Assembly (NCBI GenBank): GCA_033439295.1
Contig: JAVTLE010000005.1
Span: 3,212,501-3,276,500 of the forward strand
DNA length: 64,000 nucleotides
Source of the DNA: Deuterostichococcus epilithicus
Lineage: Eukaryota > Chlorophyta > Trebouxiophyceae > Prasiolales > Stichococcaceae
Direction: 5' to 3'
Shown here: piece by piece, positions 1 to 11,900 of the stretch
How the letters are laid out: each line of letters begins with the position of its first letter
Numbering within the stretch: position 1 is the first letter of the stretch
Made by a program: the position numbers and the translations under genes
The notes under the pieces: generated by a model
Seen by the model: the letters and a program-made list of their open reading frames with translations, nothing else
The model's database searches: none
What the model was told of the DNA's origin: nothing

Positions 1-3000
1 TGTGGCTTGATGCCCGGACAGGAAAGGAAGGGACAATGCCAGCGCCGCCGTGTGCCCGTGAAGGCTCTGCCGCCGTGCATGCTGAGCGTTGCGGGCTTTT
101 CTTTTTGTTTCTACCCCGCACCTCTCGGGCGTCCAGCGCGGCGTCCAGCGCGGCCGCCGAGGCGCGCGCGGCGGCGGCGCCCTCCATCTCGGCGCGCGCC
201 TGCACCGCAGCGGCACGCGCTGCGGCCTCCGCGCCGCTCGCCTGCTGGACGAGCGCCTCCAGGTGTGCCGCCTCCTGTCGCACAAAATCATTTTATATTA
301 ATCAGTATATTTTTTATTGATTATAAACGATTACATCAGGCACAGGTGCAGGCCGCAGAAGCTCGGTACCCGAAACGGTCGCGTCTCCCTGCAGGAAGCG
401 CCCCCTACCTGCCTGGCGCCCGCGGCTGTGCCAATTCCATCCAGGCGCCGCACAGGATGTGACGCGCACGGCCTTTGCAGTAGGCGCGTGCTTCAGGCGG
501 CCCACGGCAGACGGGGGACACTGATTTTCTAACTGAGTATCCCCTGCAGCAGAGGTCGCACCTCTGCGTGTTGCGCGTCTCGCTCGGATACATACTGCAG
601 CTGGCGCGCCGCGTCGACGCCGGCCTCAGCCGCCTCTGCCTCCGCTGCCCGAGCCTCGGCCACAGCCCCCTGCGAACACCAACCAGATCAATGTGCGAGA
701 ACAGAAGAGCGACCCAATCCCGCAACAAGCTGAGAACAGCGGCGTGTGTTCACAGCCCAAGGCCGCAATGACGATCTGCGGCACTCCGCCGGCCCCAGCC
801 GAGCTACCTCGAGTTTCTGCTGCCGCCTGCCCGCGCTGCTCCCGTGTCATGACGACTACTTGTCAAGAGGCCGGTTGCCTGCACCTGCAGCTCGTCGCGG
901 GCGGCCTCGGCCGCCTGGCGCGCCTCCACGGCCGCGGCAGCGTCGTCGGCCAGGCGCGCCTCCTTCGTTTCGGCACGCTGCTTCACTGCGGCTGCCTCCT
1001 CCCGCGCCGCCTCTGCCTCGCGCTTCGCCCGCCGCGCCTGCGTGTGGCAGGGTTTGTGAACGGGTGTCGGTGTTGAACAAACATTGTCGCCGGTCGTGGC
1101 GCCTGCAAGTGGCTGGCTGCATCGCCGCAGCATCTCTTTCCGCGCGGCGTCCGCAGCCCTGTTTGGCTAGCCGCACCCATGCCGCGATCACAGGCTCTGT
1201 TGTCGGCGAGGAGGATGATGCCCAGGGCGGCTCCCGCAAGCCTGCTGCACCGACCTGCTCAGCTGCCTCCAGCAAGCCGCTGGAGACCACCTCAGGCTCG
1301 AGGAGGTTCAACTCCGGAGCCTGACATCGCACATCAGCCATGCTTACATCAGCGAAATTTCACATAGACGAACTGGCTACAGAGCAGACGTACGTCCAGC
1401 AGCGCGGCGTCGAGCACGCCCTGCGCTTGCTCCAGCGTCTTCCTTTCGGCGGCCAGCCGGTGCCGCGCCTCGCTTGCAGCCTTGACTCGTGTCGACACCT
1501 CCTCCGCCGCCTTTGTGGTCTCAGCTTCCCTCGCCTCCGCCTGCGCACACGCGCATGTACCAGGTGTCGGACACGACTGATTCGATCGATCCACGCAGAC
1601 CGCATGCGCATGGTGTACTCGTTTTGCTGTTGAGGCTTCAGAGCTCTCGCACAGTGTTGATCAGACACCAAAGTCGTTGTCCCAGCCAGCATTGTGCTGC
1701 CGGCGGGCCAGTCGACAGCGTGCGCAGCTCCCAGTCCTCCTGTCAGTGACGACCCCAGCACGCAACGACCCAGCCCTGCACATCACGCAGCGCCGTCGAA
1801 CCTTGGCGAGCTTGTCGGCCGCGGCAGCCTCCTTGGCGGCGGCCGCCCTGCCCCGCTGCTCCGCCTTGGCCTCCGCCGCCGCCAATCGGGCCTCCTGCTC
1901 GCCGAGGCTCCGCTCGCGGTCCGCCAGCTGGCGCAGCGCGGCGGCCTTGAAGCGGCCCTTCCAGGCGCCCAGGGCCGCCTCGTGCTCCTCCACCTCCGCC
2001 AGCCGCTCCTAGCACGAACCAGACACACGGGTCGGAGGACAGCCCTTTCTTGGTCGTCAGGCCCCACGTGTGGGAATTCCTGATCCCTGTGGAGGCCAGT
2101 TGTCGTGCTCGTCCATCTCCGCCAGCCGCTCCTGTAGCACGAACCGATCTCCAAGGTTCACAGAGCCAAGAGTGACACGTCCGGATGACAATGCTTCTGC
2201 TATGTCATACGTGGTGCAGCGCTGTGAGGCCTGCGCTCTCCCGTGGCAGCAGCTTCGCCAGGGCTCACGGCGAATGTGCTCAACCTTGAGACTCGTCCAA
2301 AGTGCACTCAGCCGCCATGAGGAACGCCGACTGTTTCACCACCAAGACGCTGCGGGCTATCGCATTGCCAACAGCGGTAGCTCCCGTATCCCTCGCCCGG
2401 CATCTCTCCCCACTTCGTGCCAACCCGCTACAAAACCCGAAAGTTCGTGAAACTTAATTATCCCTCTAAGCACCTGCAGCTCGGCGCGCTCGGCCTGCAG
2501 CGCGCGCGCCGCCCTGTCGGCGTCCAGCCGCTGTGCCTGAGCGCGCCCAGCGGCGGCCTCCGCCTCCCGCCGCAGCTCCTCAGCCAATGCCTCCGCTGCT
2601 TCCAGCCGCTGCTCACGCTCCTGCAGCACAGCGGGAGCGACAGCGTGACGCACCGTGCCACGCCACCGCACCGGAAGAGACCCCAGCTGGCCGGCACCTG
2701 AATCGGCAGGTTTGGGTGTCCCGGGCACGGCTGCGCGTCACACCAGGAGCGGCGGTGTGCAGGTGCACCGCAGACCCAGCGAGTTGCGGGGACCCACATG
2801 CAGCTGCTGCGCCAGCTCAGCCAAGCGGGCCCGCTCCTGCGCCGCCGCCGCCTCCAGCTTCTCAGATTCCGCCTGCCGCTCCGCCAGTGCCGCGTCCCCC
2901 GCCGCCTGCAGCCGTGCGGCCTGCAAGCGGCAGACGCTGTGTATCTCAGCTGCTGTCTCCAACCCGTCGTATTCAGCCCAGCATATCTTTGTACGGGTCT

Positions 3001-5834
3001 GCAGCGGCGATCTCGCCGTGTGCCGACCCCAGGGCTCACTGCCTCCCCAGACAACTCAGCAAGGCATGGGATGATCGAATCAATGCCCTGGCGGCGCGGT
3101 CTGTTTGCAAAGCTGTCAGTCCTGCTGCGGGTGACCCACCTCGCGCTCGCCGGCCTCGCGCTGCTCCCGCATGGAGGCCTCCAGCACCGCGCACTCCGCC
3201 CGCAGCCGCGCAGCGGCGGCGCCCCACTCGGAAGCCTTGCCGTTGGCCTCCTCTGCCTGCCGCTGCACCACCTCCAGCGCCTGCGCGTCACTCATTTAAG
3301 CAGGCTCTGACAACGGCAGGATCGTGCACGCCATTCGTGGTGCGCCCCTGGCCCGCCACACACGGCAGCCCGGGCCCAGGGGTGGAGTGCCGCACAGCCG
3401 AGCTCGACTGCTGGTGATGCTGCGCTGCCTCGCAGGAGGGACCAGGCGTGCCAGGCCTGGACCGGGAGGCTGCCATCCTGAGGACCCCCCACCTCGCAGG
3501 CGGCGGCGCGGCCGGCGGCCGCCTCCGCCGCCTCCCGCTCTGCGGCGGCCACCCTGGAGCGCAGCGCCGCCAGCCGGTCCCGCAGGTCGGCCTCATCGCC
3601 CCGAAGGCTGTCGCACAGCTCCGCCAGGGAGGATGCGGCGCCCTCCGCCTGCCGCACCTCTGACCGCGCCGCCTCGATCGCCTGCAGGGTTTGTGAATGC
3701 CCTGGATTTCAGGGCACCCGCAGCCTCACCGGCAGCCTCGCGTCCTGCAGACCTGAACACAACGAGCTGCCTGACGCCCCATCGCTGCGGGACCATCCTC
3801 ATGAGTGACGCTTGCAACAGACTGTCCTGCGACTGCGACTCGGCGCCAGCTGACGGCCAGCGTACTCCGGGGACCACTAGCAATCGAAATTTCCGCAGGG
3901 CGCTTTGGCAGGGCGGCACCTCGGCTTGGCCGGCCTGCGCGGTGGAGACAGCTGCCTCGCGAGTCCTCAAGTCCGCGTCGAGAGCAGCGGACTTGGCGGC
4001 ATGTGCCGCCTGCGCCGCCTGCAGGTCGACCGCCTCGCCCTCAATGCGCCGTGCCTCATCCTGCGGCCAGAGGAACATGCACAATGCAGAACGTCTGCCA
4101 GCAGCCAGGTTGGCGGATCTGCGTGCTCCAGCGCCCACAAGGAAGGGCACTGCAATAGCGATTTGCGGCGTTGTCTGAAGCGGGCGTGTCTCGGCTGCCC
4201 TGCACCACCTGTTGCCGCGCGCTCGCAGCGTCTGCGTCGGCTCTGGCCCGCTGCGCCGCCGCGACCGCCTGCTGCGCCGCTTGCTCCCGCCGCTCGACGT
4301 CTGCCTGCCGCGCCGCCAGGCCCTGAGGGACGCAAAGAAAAGAACTGCTCTGCATGCCCACCCACAGAACCATGTGCGGTGGCCACCAGCTGTTAGACAC
4401 GGGGTTGTTGCAAATTCACTGGTTGCATCTTCAACGCATCTGAGCTCATCATCTTCTATTCCGAACCAATCGTCTGCGGGAATCACCGCTGTGCGTTGCA
4501 CACACGGACCCCGTGCACTCCATCAAGCCGAAAGGCGCACCGCTTCCCGCTCCAGGACCGCGGCCGCAGCTGACTCCCGCTCCGAGAGCTCTGCCTGCTG
4601 CGCTCCCAGCTCTGCTTCCAGTCTCTCGAGCCGCTGCGCTTCCGCCTGCACCTCCGTGCGGCGCCGCTCCACGGCCGCGGCTGCTGCCGCCGAGCCGGCA
4701 CGCTCCCGCTGTATCTCATCGACGGCGCGGCTTGGCTGCCGGTTCCCATCTGGAGAAGCTGCGTCACTGGAGGGGTCCATGCCGCCGCCACGGAAGCGGC
4801 CACTGCCAAACAGGCTGTTGGCGCCGTAGGCGTCCTGCTGCCGCTTGATTGGGCTGGTCGCTGTGAACCGCAGGCTCAACTCCTGGCTGCGGCGCGGGCT
4901 GCCCGCTGCTCCGCTGTCCGCCGACGGGTGGTGGACGCTCAACCTGTGGCTGGACTGCACGTCAGCCTCTGGCAGCGTGCTCGATGCTGCAGCGGCAGCG
5001 CCATCTGGCTGCTGCGTCAGCGCCAGTGCTTGCGTCGTGTCTGCTGTTGCTGGACTGCCTGGACGCTGCGCGGCGCCAGCTGCGACCGCGAGCCGGCTGC
5101 CTGACTTCGCAGGGGACTGTGGCCGCGCCGGGGGCCTGGCGGCCACCGGGCGGGTCACCGGCGGCAACCAAAAGTTCTCTTTGCCGCCACTGCTGGGCGT
5201 GCGCTGGTTGCTGCTGCCGCTGCTGCTGCTGCTGCCCATGCCATATGTCCAGCTGGCTGCCAGGGCCGGCAGCGGCGGCACCAAGCGGTTGGTCAGTTCG
5301 GGCGCCGCTCCATGCAGCTCACCAACCCCAGGTCTGGCTGCCGGCGCGAGAGGGCCGCCTGCAGCTGCTGGCGTGCTTTGCGTCTGGCTGTGCGCGTCCG
5401 CTGGCGTCGGGGTCTCGCTGATTGTCTGGGAGCTGGCGGCTGAGTTGGGCGTCGCCACTCCAGCCATGGCAGATCCGCCGGCCGCCTTTTCCGGCGTTGC
5501 TGCATCGGCGTCGCCTGCAAAGCGCAGGTGCGCCTCGCGCAGCAGCTCCGCCGAGGTGTGCACGGCGGTCCGCCGCGCCTTGCCACGCTGCTCCGCCCGT
5601 GCGCCGTGCTCCTGCCACTGCGCACAACATCGACGCCACTGGAAGGGCTTTGCTAGACTGCAGAGGCGAGCTATGCATCGTGATGTGAGGCTGATGCCCA
5701 CGTGTAAGCGCACCACCGGCATGCAGGTGAGGGCATGTACGGATGTCTGTTATGCGTCTGCGCCGCACCTGTGTCTCCAGAGAACGAAACTTGTCGAGCA
5801 CCTGACGCGCCGACAACGCGGCAGATATCTCCAT
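1..5834 (-). CDS. Long coiled-coil protein, 3' end beyond the window
   Basis: Multi-exon gene read right to left; function not recognised. The start is the ATG at 5834 (MEISAALSARQVLDKF...). Exon 1 ends SLETQ and joins in phase to WQEHGARAEQRGKARR, using the acceptor near 5630. The next 300 or so residues (5620-4860) are rich in Ser, Pro, Ala and Thr and look disordered. From about 4740 leftward nearly every exon is heptad-like and rich in Ala, Glu, Arg and Gln, for example ERRRTEVQAEAQRLERLEAE near 4680-4610, LADRERSLGEQEARLAAAEA near 1935-1865 and KREAEAAREEAAAVKQRAET near 1030-960. The last exon in the window (about 270-125) ends ALDAARE-like with a donor, and no stop follows, so the gene is 3'-partial. 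The architecture suits a structural centrosome, Golgi or cytoskeletal coiled-coil protein, but nothing identifies which. Several internal joins are unresolved. Confidence 0.75.
285..345. other. AT-rich patch in an intron
   Basis: About 60 bases of nearly pure A+T between two coiled-coil exons. It is conspicuous because the flanks are above 65% GC. No ORF, terminal repeats or RNA signal was seen. Confidence 0.5.
1981..2145 (-). repeat. Duplicated exon start (ERLAE...), coiled-coil gene
   Basis: 1981-2020 (exon start with its acceptor) and 2104-2145 match over about 40 bp apart from two substitutions and a 2-base gap. The spacing is about 123 bp. Both copies keep an AG acceptor in front of the codons for ERLAE, giving ERLAEVEEHE in the exon and ERLAEMDEHD in the upstream copy. 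Either acceptor could be used. The downstream copy runs into a long open coiled-coil exon. Confidence 0.8.
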
Positions 5835-6355
5835 GGGTCGCTATAGAGGTGAAGCACTGCCACACATCGGGGCTGCCGATCGCAGGACCGGTCCGTTGGC
5901 CGTCCCGCGGGCGATGATTGTTGAGTTGGTTGTGCTGGTGCAACAGGTATGAGAAGCCGCGAGAATTACGGGACAGTCTCCGGTGCCCACAACAGCGAGA
6001 CGACCCGTGAAGTTGCGCGACGTCCTGGCGACTTTGCTCCGCGCGTGACAGCTTTTGTTGACTGGGCTTGAATTTCGAGTTGGAGGACCCGGCAGGAAAT
6101 GCAGGCTGCTGAGATTCCCGATTCCGGAAAATTGGTTTCAGGCTGAAACTTTCAGCAGGCCAGCAGCGTCTCATAAGTGCCGGTCGCATGTGAAGGCTGA
6201 TCGAAGTGACTCTGCTGCTGCCTTCTGTATCGATCTTGGACGCGTTTCGGGTGCAAACTGGAGGGCTCTTCACACCACCATCATTCTGTGTGCTCCTACA
6301 CATAGAGGAGGCGTTCAGGCCCGACTGCCAATCGATACACAAAGGCACGGGAGGA
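5835..6355. other. Divergent intergenic region, coiled-coil gene / GPN1
   Basis: 521 bp between two outward-facing start codons, so it should hold both promoters and 5' UTRs. Base composition drops toward 50% GC. No TATA box or repeat was recognised. Confidence 0.55.
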
Positions 6356-8616
6356 ATGGAGGATGAGTTGCAGGAGGTCGTACGCACGGCAGAACATACC
6401 AGCACAGCAGAAGCCGGGCCGTCGGGCGCCGTGTCGCCGGCTGAAAAGCCCACCGTAATTCTGGTCATAGGTAAGACCGACTTTGAGCTGGAAAATTCCT
6501 GCCTGAATGTTGCAGGTGTCCTGCCGGTGAAGGGTGAAGAGCCAGAATCATGTGCACGCATGTGTGACACCGCATGCCGCCGGCCGCGCCAGCGCACAAG
6601 CGAATCTACGTACTGGCACTGCCTCGAACAGCAATCGGGAATCATCTGCAGGCATGGCCGGTTCCGGGAAGACGACGCTGATGCAGCGCATCAACTCGCA
6701 CCTGCACATGCAAAAGACGCCGGGGTACATAATCAATCTGGACCCGGCTGTCGCCAACATCCCGTACGATCCCAACATCGACATCCGGGACACGGTGAGC
6801 GACAACGCTCTGGCTGGATCACAGCGATATTTGGCGACGACAATCCTCCGCTCGTGGCGCACACCTGCGACATGAAGCAACATCATCTGCCGCACTTGGG
6901 ATGCAGAACTCGTCAGGTCGTCATGAATGCAGGAGGGTCTTCTGTCAAATAGATGAAGTATCGTTGTACGCTCACGTCCGCAGGTGAAGTATAAGGAGGT
7001 CATGAAACAGTACAACCTAGGGCCCAACGGCGGCATCCTCACGTCGCTCAACCTGTTTGCCACCCGCTTCGATCAGGTGTGCAACGCTGCCAAGTCGGCG
7101 TGCTCAGCGGACGCTGCTTCAAGACGAAGCCGTCCTAACATCAGCAGGAGCTTTGATGCCAGAACGAGGTATGCCCCTCAGCAACGAAATGTGAAACTGG
7201 TGCGCAGGTCATAGGGCTGTGCGAGAAGACGCGGCAGCCGCAGCCGCGGCACATTGTGGCCGACACCCCAGGGCAGATCGAGATCTTCACCTGGTCCGCC
7301 AGCGGCGCCATCATCACGGAGGCCTTTGCATCCAGCTTCCCGACCATGGTGGCGTATGTCATCGACACGCCGCGATGCACACAGCCGCAGGTCTTCATGA
7401 GCAACATGCTGCAGGCAAGCCAGCGCTTGCGGAATCTCTTTGCAGTCTGAAAATGTCGCAGCAGCTGATCTGCGCCTGGCCCATGCCCTCGCATGTGCAT
7501 TCCATCTGAGCGACTGGCCAGGGGCATCATGATTGATGCTTGTCGACGCAAAAGGCATCTGGCTTGCAACACTCAAAAGCAACAGTCCGCCTGGGCGTGC
7601 AGGCGTGCAGCATACTGTACAAGACCCGGTTACCGCTGCTGCTGGTGTTCAACAAAACGGACATCTCACGCCACGACTTTGCCGTCGAGTGGATGCAGGT
7701 CGGCCGCTGTGCTCGCCTGACCTTCACCTGCTGAGCCTGCCAGGCTGACACGTGACTCGGCATGTTGATGCGCCCGAACCATTCGCAACAGTGTGCGCGA
7801 CTCCTAGGCAGAGGCCATGATCGTCTCAACAGGATAGTGGAACATGAAGCCGGCAGCTGAAAGCGGCGTGGCCGTTGCAGGACTTTGAGGCGTTTAACGC
7901 AGCGCTGGAGAGGGAAACCGACTACTCTTCCAGCCTGGCACGCTCCCTCAGCTTGGCCTTGGACGAGTTCTACTGCAACCTGCAGGTGCGCTGCAGGGTT
8001 TTGCCGCGACTCTGGACTCTTCTGCCCCTGCAGCCGAGTTTCTGCTGGAAACGGCTGGCTGTGGGATGGGTGGCCCTCCTTGCTGCAAGCTGCAAGCTGC
8101 TGCTGTCAACCCTTGCTGAGGCAGATGTGGCACCAGAATCTCGTTTGTTGTGAGTCGTTGGCGCAAGTGTATGAGCCCTTCAGACTGTCGCAAATGTTTG
8201 CACCGCGACGCACGCAGTCGGTGGGCGTGTCGGCGGTGACGGGGGAGGGCATGCCAGAGCTGTTTGCTGCGGTGGACCGCTGCCGGGCAGAGTATGATCG
8301 GGACTACCTGCCCACCCTCAAGGCCAAGCAGCAGGTGTGAGAAGGTTGGTCTTCGCAATGTCAGAGGGAACGACCTCACAGCTGCAGGTTCTGCAGTGGG
8401 TCTGAGCTGCAATTCCATGGCCCTGAAGCGGCTGGGTGAATCCTGTCAAGTCACAAATGTTGAGTTCTCTGGTGTGCTGACGACCTGCCTGTGGATGACT
8501 TGCAGGAACGGGAGGCCCTGGACAAGCAGCGGGTGCAGGCGGAGCTGCTGAAGATGCAGCTAGATGGCGTCAATGTGGCCCCTGGTGGGCCTGTGGCAGA
8601 GGACAGTCATTCGTAA
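6356..8616 (+). CDS. GPN1: GPN-loop GTPase 1 (XAB1/Npa3 family)
   Basis: Eight exons join in phase from ATG 6356 to the stop at 8614-8616, giving about 350 residues, close to the 374 of human GPN1. Visible motifs are the P-loop GMAGSGKTT, split by intron 1 after [23 protein letters not shown]; the family-defining Gly-Pro-Asn loop in [16 protein letters not shown]; the switch motif VADTPGQIE; the guanine-specificity motif FNKTD; and [12 protein letters not shown]. The C-terminal exon is [11 protein letters not shown]... ending SHS. Exons lie near 6356-6471, 6653-6795, 6985-7074, 7209-7414, 7603-7698, 7881-7985, 8219-8335 and 8506-8616. Intron 4 (7415-7602) starts with GC. In other eukaryotes GPN1 works with GPN3 in the cytoplasm to assemble RNA polymerase II and bring it into the nucleus. 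It is an essential single-copy gene elsewhere. Confidence 0.95.
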
Positions 8617-8991
8617 CTAAAGGCAGAATGTGTGACCGGCAAGCAAAGTGGTGGCCATGTGAGGGACTAAAGCATGCACTGCGATGACAAGAGTGTTGAC
8701 AATGTAGATGTTCTCAGCTCGGGATGTCTGGTTTGTTTCGTGGGCCGCTGGTTTCAGCCTCTCAGTACAAGTTTCAGCATCTCAACAAGTTTCAGCCTCT
8801 CAACAAGTAATCGTGACGACGGCGTTCATTACCACAGACGCTGCAGGTATAGAGGCCATAGTGACGAGCAAGGTTACACAATATGACATGTCAGTGCTCA
8901 GCTCTCACAGTTTCTTGCGATTGTGCTGCTGACCTCTTGTGCAACAAGCCGTCGATCTGCCAGACTTCCAATGTCGACTATTGCCTTGCTA
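8617..8991. other. Convergent 3' intergenic region
   Basis: 375 bp between the GPN1 stop and the stop of the fusion gene on the other strand. It must hold both 3' UTRs. A short tandem repeat lies inside. No other gene was seen. Confidence 0.6.
8751..8806. repeat. Three-unit tandem repeat, 18-20 bp
   Basis: Three head-to-tail units of the form GTTTCAGCCTCTCAACAA start at 8751, 8771 and 8789. They differ by a few bases. The array lies just 3' of GPN1. Confidence 0.85.
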
Positions 8992-11900
8992 TCATACCAG
9001 TGGGAACAGCGGCGCCTGGCCGTCCTGCCGCGTCTTGTCCGCAAACGCCGCCACGTCTTCAATGGAGCCAAAGTCGGCGGCGCCCACCAGCAGCTGGCGG
9101 CCAAAGCGCAGCGCTCGTCGCTCACACACCGCCCTGATGGTCGACAAGCCACCGACGTTGGGTAAATGCGACTGCTTGGCAATGTCCTCAACACATGGTT
9201 CAACCCATGCAAGCAAATGCCGGACATTGCAGCCACCCCATTACCATGCACAACCGCAAGCCTTGCCGCCCATGTTTACTCCGCAACTTCGCCTGACATG
9301 AGGCTGAACAACAATGATTGCAGACCAAACTCCTCAAAGGCAACGACGACGCGCGCCTGGAGTCAGCGGGCTGGATGGCGTCCATGTCAATGGTGTGCGC
9401 CATGCCCACCAGGCGCCGGATCATGCAGCAGCCGCCAAAGCCCAGCGCCTCGACCAGCAGCTCCCGCATGAAGACCCGCTGCACGTCCTGCACAGCGGCA
9501 TTATGTGTGCATCAGTGAGTTGTGTGTGCTGCCAGAATCACAAGCCGTGCTGCTGTCGTGCTTGCTCCATGACGCCCGCCCAAAGCACTTCATGCGGGAA
9601 GCACAGCCTGAGCAGGTGTGCTGCTGCTCTTCGAGTTCTTCAATGGAGCTCGCTCGAGCTCTTGACACAATGCCATTTCGTCAGGCACCCAGCATCGTGC
9701 GCGCAAAGGGAAGCAAGACGACCCGCTCACCGGCAGCGCCTGGTCGCTGAACAGCGGCGCCGCAAAGGCGTCGCCGCGAGGCTTCGCGCCACTCCACAGC
9801 GCCAGAAACTCTGACTGGAAGGTGTTCCACGTCTCCACCGCCGCCTGCAGCAGCCATGTGCGCTGCTCTGCCCTGCCGCGCACACAGAGGGTGATGTTCA
9901 ATAACACGCACACAGTTCGGCAGGTCACAGGAACGATGGCGACTGCCAGCCTTGACGGGCATTCCCTGCGGTCTGTGGCGAATACAATCCAGCAGCAACC
10001 CTTCGCCCAGCACATGAAGCCTGTGCGAGGCGCTTCAAAGGGCAAGCCACGAGCAGCACGACGAATGTCGCAGCACCTGGGCGCTGCATCTGTGGCGTGG
10101 CCGTCCGCCGCGAAGAAGGCGATGAACAGGTTGCCGATGAACTTGCCGACGTCAAAGGCTATCGGGCCCACGAAACCGAACTCAGCATCGATGACGTGCG
10201 TGGCGTCGGGCGTGACCAGCAGGCTGCCAGTATGCAGGTCGCCGTGCAACAGCGCCTGCGAGCGCTCCATGAACAGCACCTGCGGGAATGGGTCGAGTCG
10301 AGGAGGGTTTAGGCAATAATGAGTGTACGGCAGAGCAGCGGGTAGCCGCCGGCAACCAGTGTGCAGCGCCTGCGACTGCTCCATGCACAGCACATGGGAT
10401 GGCATGCGATGGGAATGGAGTCGGTCAGATAGCTGGGATGGGATAAGTGTCGGGCCGGCACCACCAGCGGCGGCAGGGTAGCGCAGGTGGCAGGGCGCGC
10501 GCAACCACGCAGCGGCGGGCCTTGGGTGAAGTCACAAAAACTTCGGCACAAGACAAGACTGGCCGGGGCGGGATGGCCTTCGTCAGAAAGAGCTACTTGC
10601 ACCTGTGATCAGCCTCAGACCACAGGCATAGCGGCCCTGGCACCTCGGCGGCGCAGGGCGCTCTTCAGCACGAGAGCTCTGCCTCATCGCAGTGAAGCAT
10701 CACGCTGTGGGGAAGTGCGCCTGTTTGACTTGACACAAAAGAAAGTGGTGAACACAGTAAGCACCTGCAGGCGGCCTGCGGCGGCGCGAGCTTCGGCATC
10801 CGCACGCAGTGCATCCACATCCGTGTCCAGCTGCGGTGATGTCCACCTGTTCTTCTCTGCTGCGGTGAAAGGCTCCCGGAAGATGAGCGCCTCCGTGATG
10901 CGGCACATCTCGTCGTTCGCGAAACGCGCCACCAGCTGCCTGCGGGCGGAGCGGACGCGGTTCCATCGCGCCGTGGAGCACTCCTGGGCGTTTATTGTGC
11001 AGCGCTTGCACTGGAAAGGCTCGGCAGAATGTGCGGCCTGCTGGCGGGCCGGGTGCAGCCGGGGGCAGGGCAGTGCGGCACCCCAGCGTCAGAGACCTGC
11101 GCTCCGAGACCCGCCAACGCCCTGCAAGCGCATTTGCCGTGCACGCTGCCTGCGCTCCGCCCCGCCTGCGGCGCACCTGTGCGCCGTGCTGTCAAGCGCA
11201 AGCAGCGAGGTGTTGAACAGCGTGCGCGCACAGAAGGCGCCCATGTGCGCCGCCAGCTGCGGGTACACCTCCCCCGCGTTGAGGCCCAGCCGCAGCATCA
11301 CGGCGGGCGGCGCCACGTACGCCATCGCGATGGTGGACATCGCCGGGTCGAAGTCCAGCATGGCAGGAACGTGCTCTGGCGCGTGGCGCCCCTGCTCCGC
11401 CAGAATCTCCGCCTCGATGCGCACACGGTCCTGCGTGTTGAGGCTCTGTGCGCTGAGGATTCCTTCCTCCTTATTGATTCCTGTCATGAGTTTGTTTGCT
11501 TGTGCACCCGGTCCTGCATCCGATTCTTGATCTTTCTATAGACAGAATCTCAGTCCCTGTCTCGTTCCGATTCTGCGGGTCAACCATGCAGCATGCTGCC
11601 CTAGAAGATCGCGCCCATGAGGCTGACCTCTCGGCAACCAGAGCGCCGCGCCCGAACAACCGCCAGCGAGGTTGCCGCATGAGCAGTGCAGCTGAGGCAG
11701 CATAATTCAAATATCCGGATCAGGAGCTGCACCTGGGTGAGCGCCCAGGACTGCATGATGCGCACGTAGGGCGGGCCCTGCTTCAGGCACAGCGAGCCGC
11801 CCGGGCCCTCCACCACGAACACATAGTTGATGTTGCCGTCGCCCACCTCCTGTACCTGCGGTCGTGCATCCGACACCTGGGTGAGCATCTTTGCGTAGAC

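Noticed and set aside
5208-5240. CTG/CAG-type trinucleotide run as an unstable repeat
   Set aside because: Short, interrupted and in frame, encoding a Ser-rich stretch of the coiled-coil protein; ordinary for GC-rich algae.
1-5850. Long plus-strand ORFs rich in Pro, Ala and Arg opposite the coiled-coil gene
   Set aside because: They are the mirror of GC-rich Glu/Ala/Arg codons, lack any family signal and break at the splice sites of the minus-strand exons.
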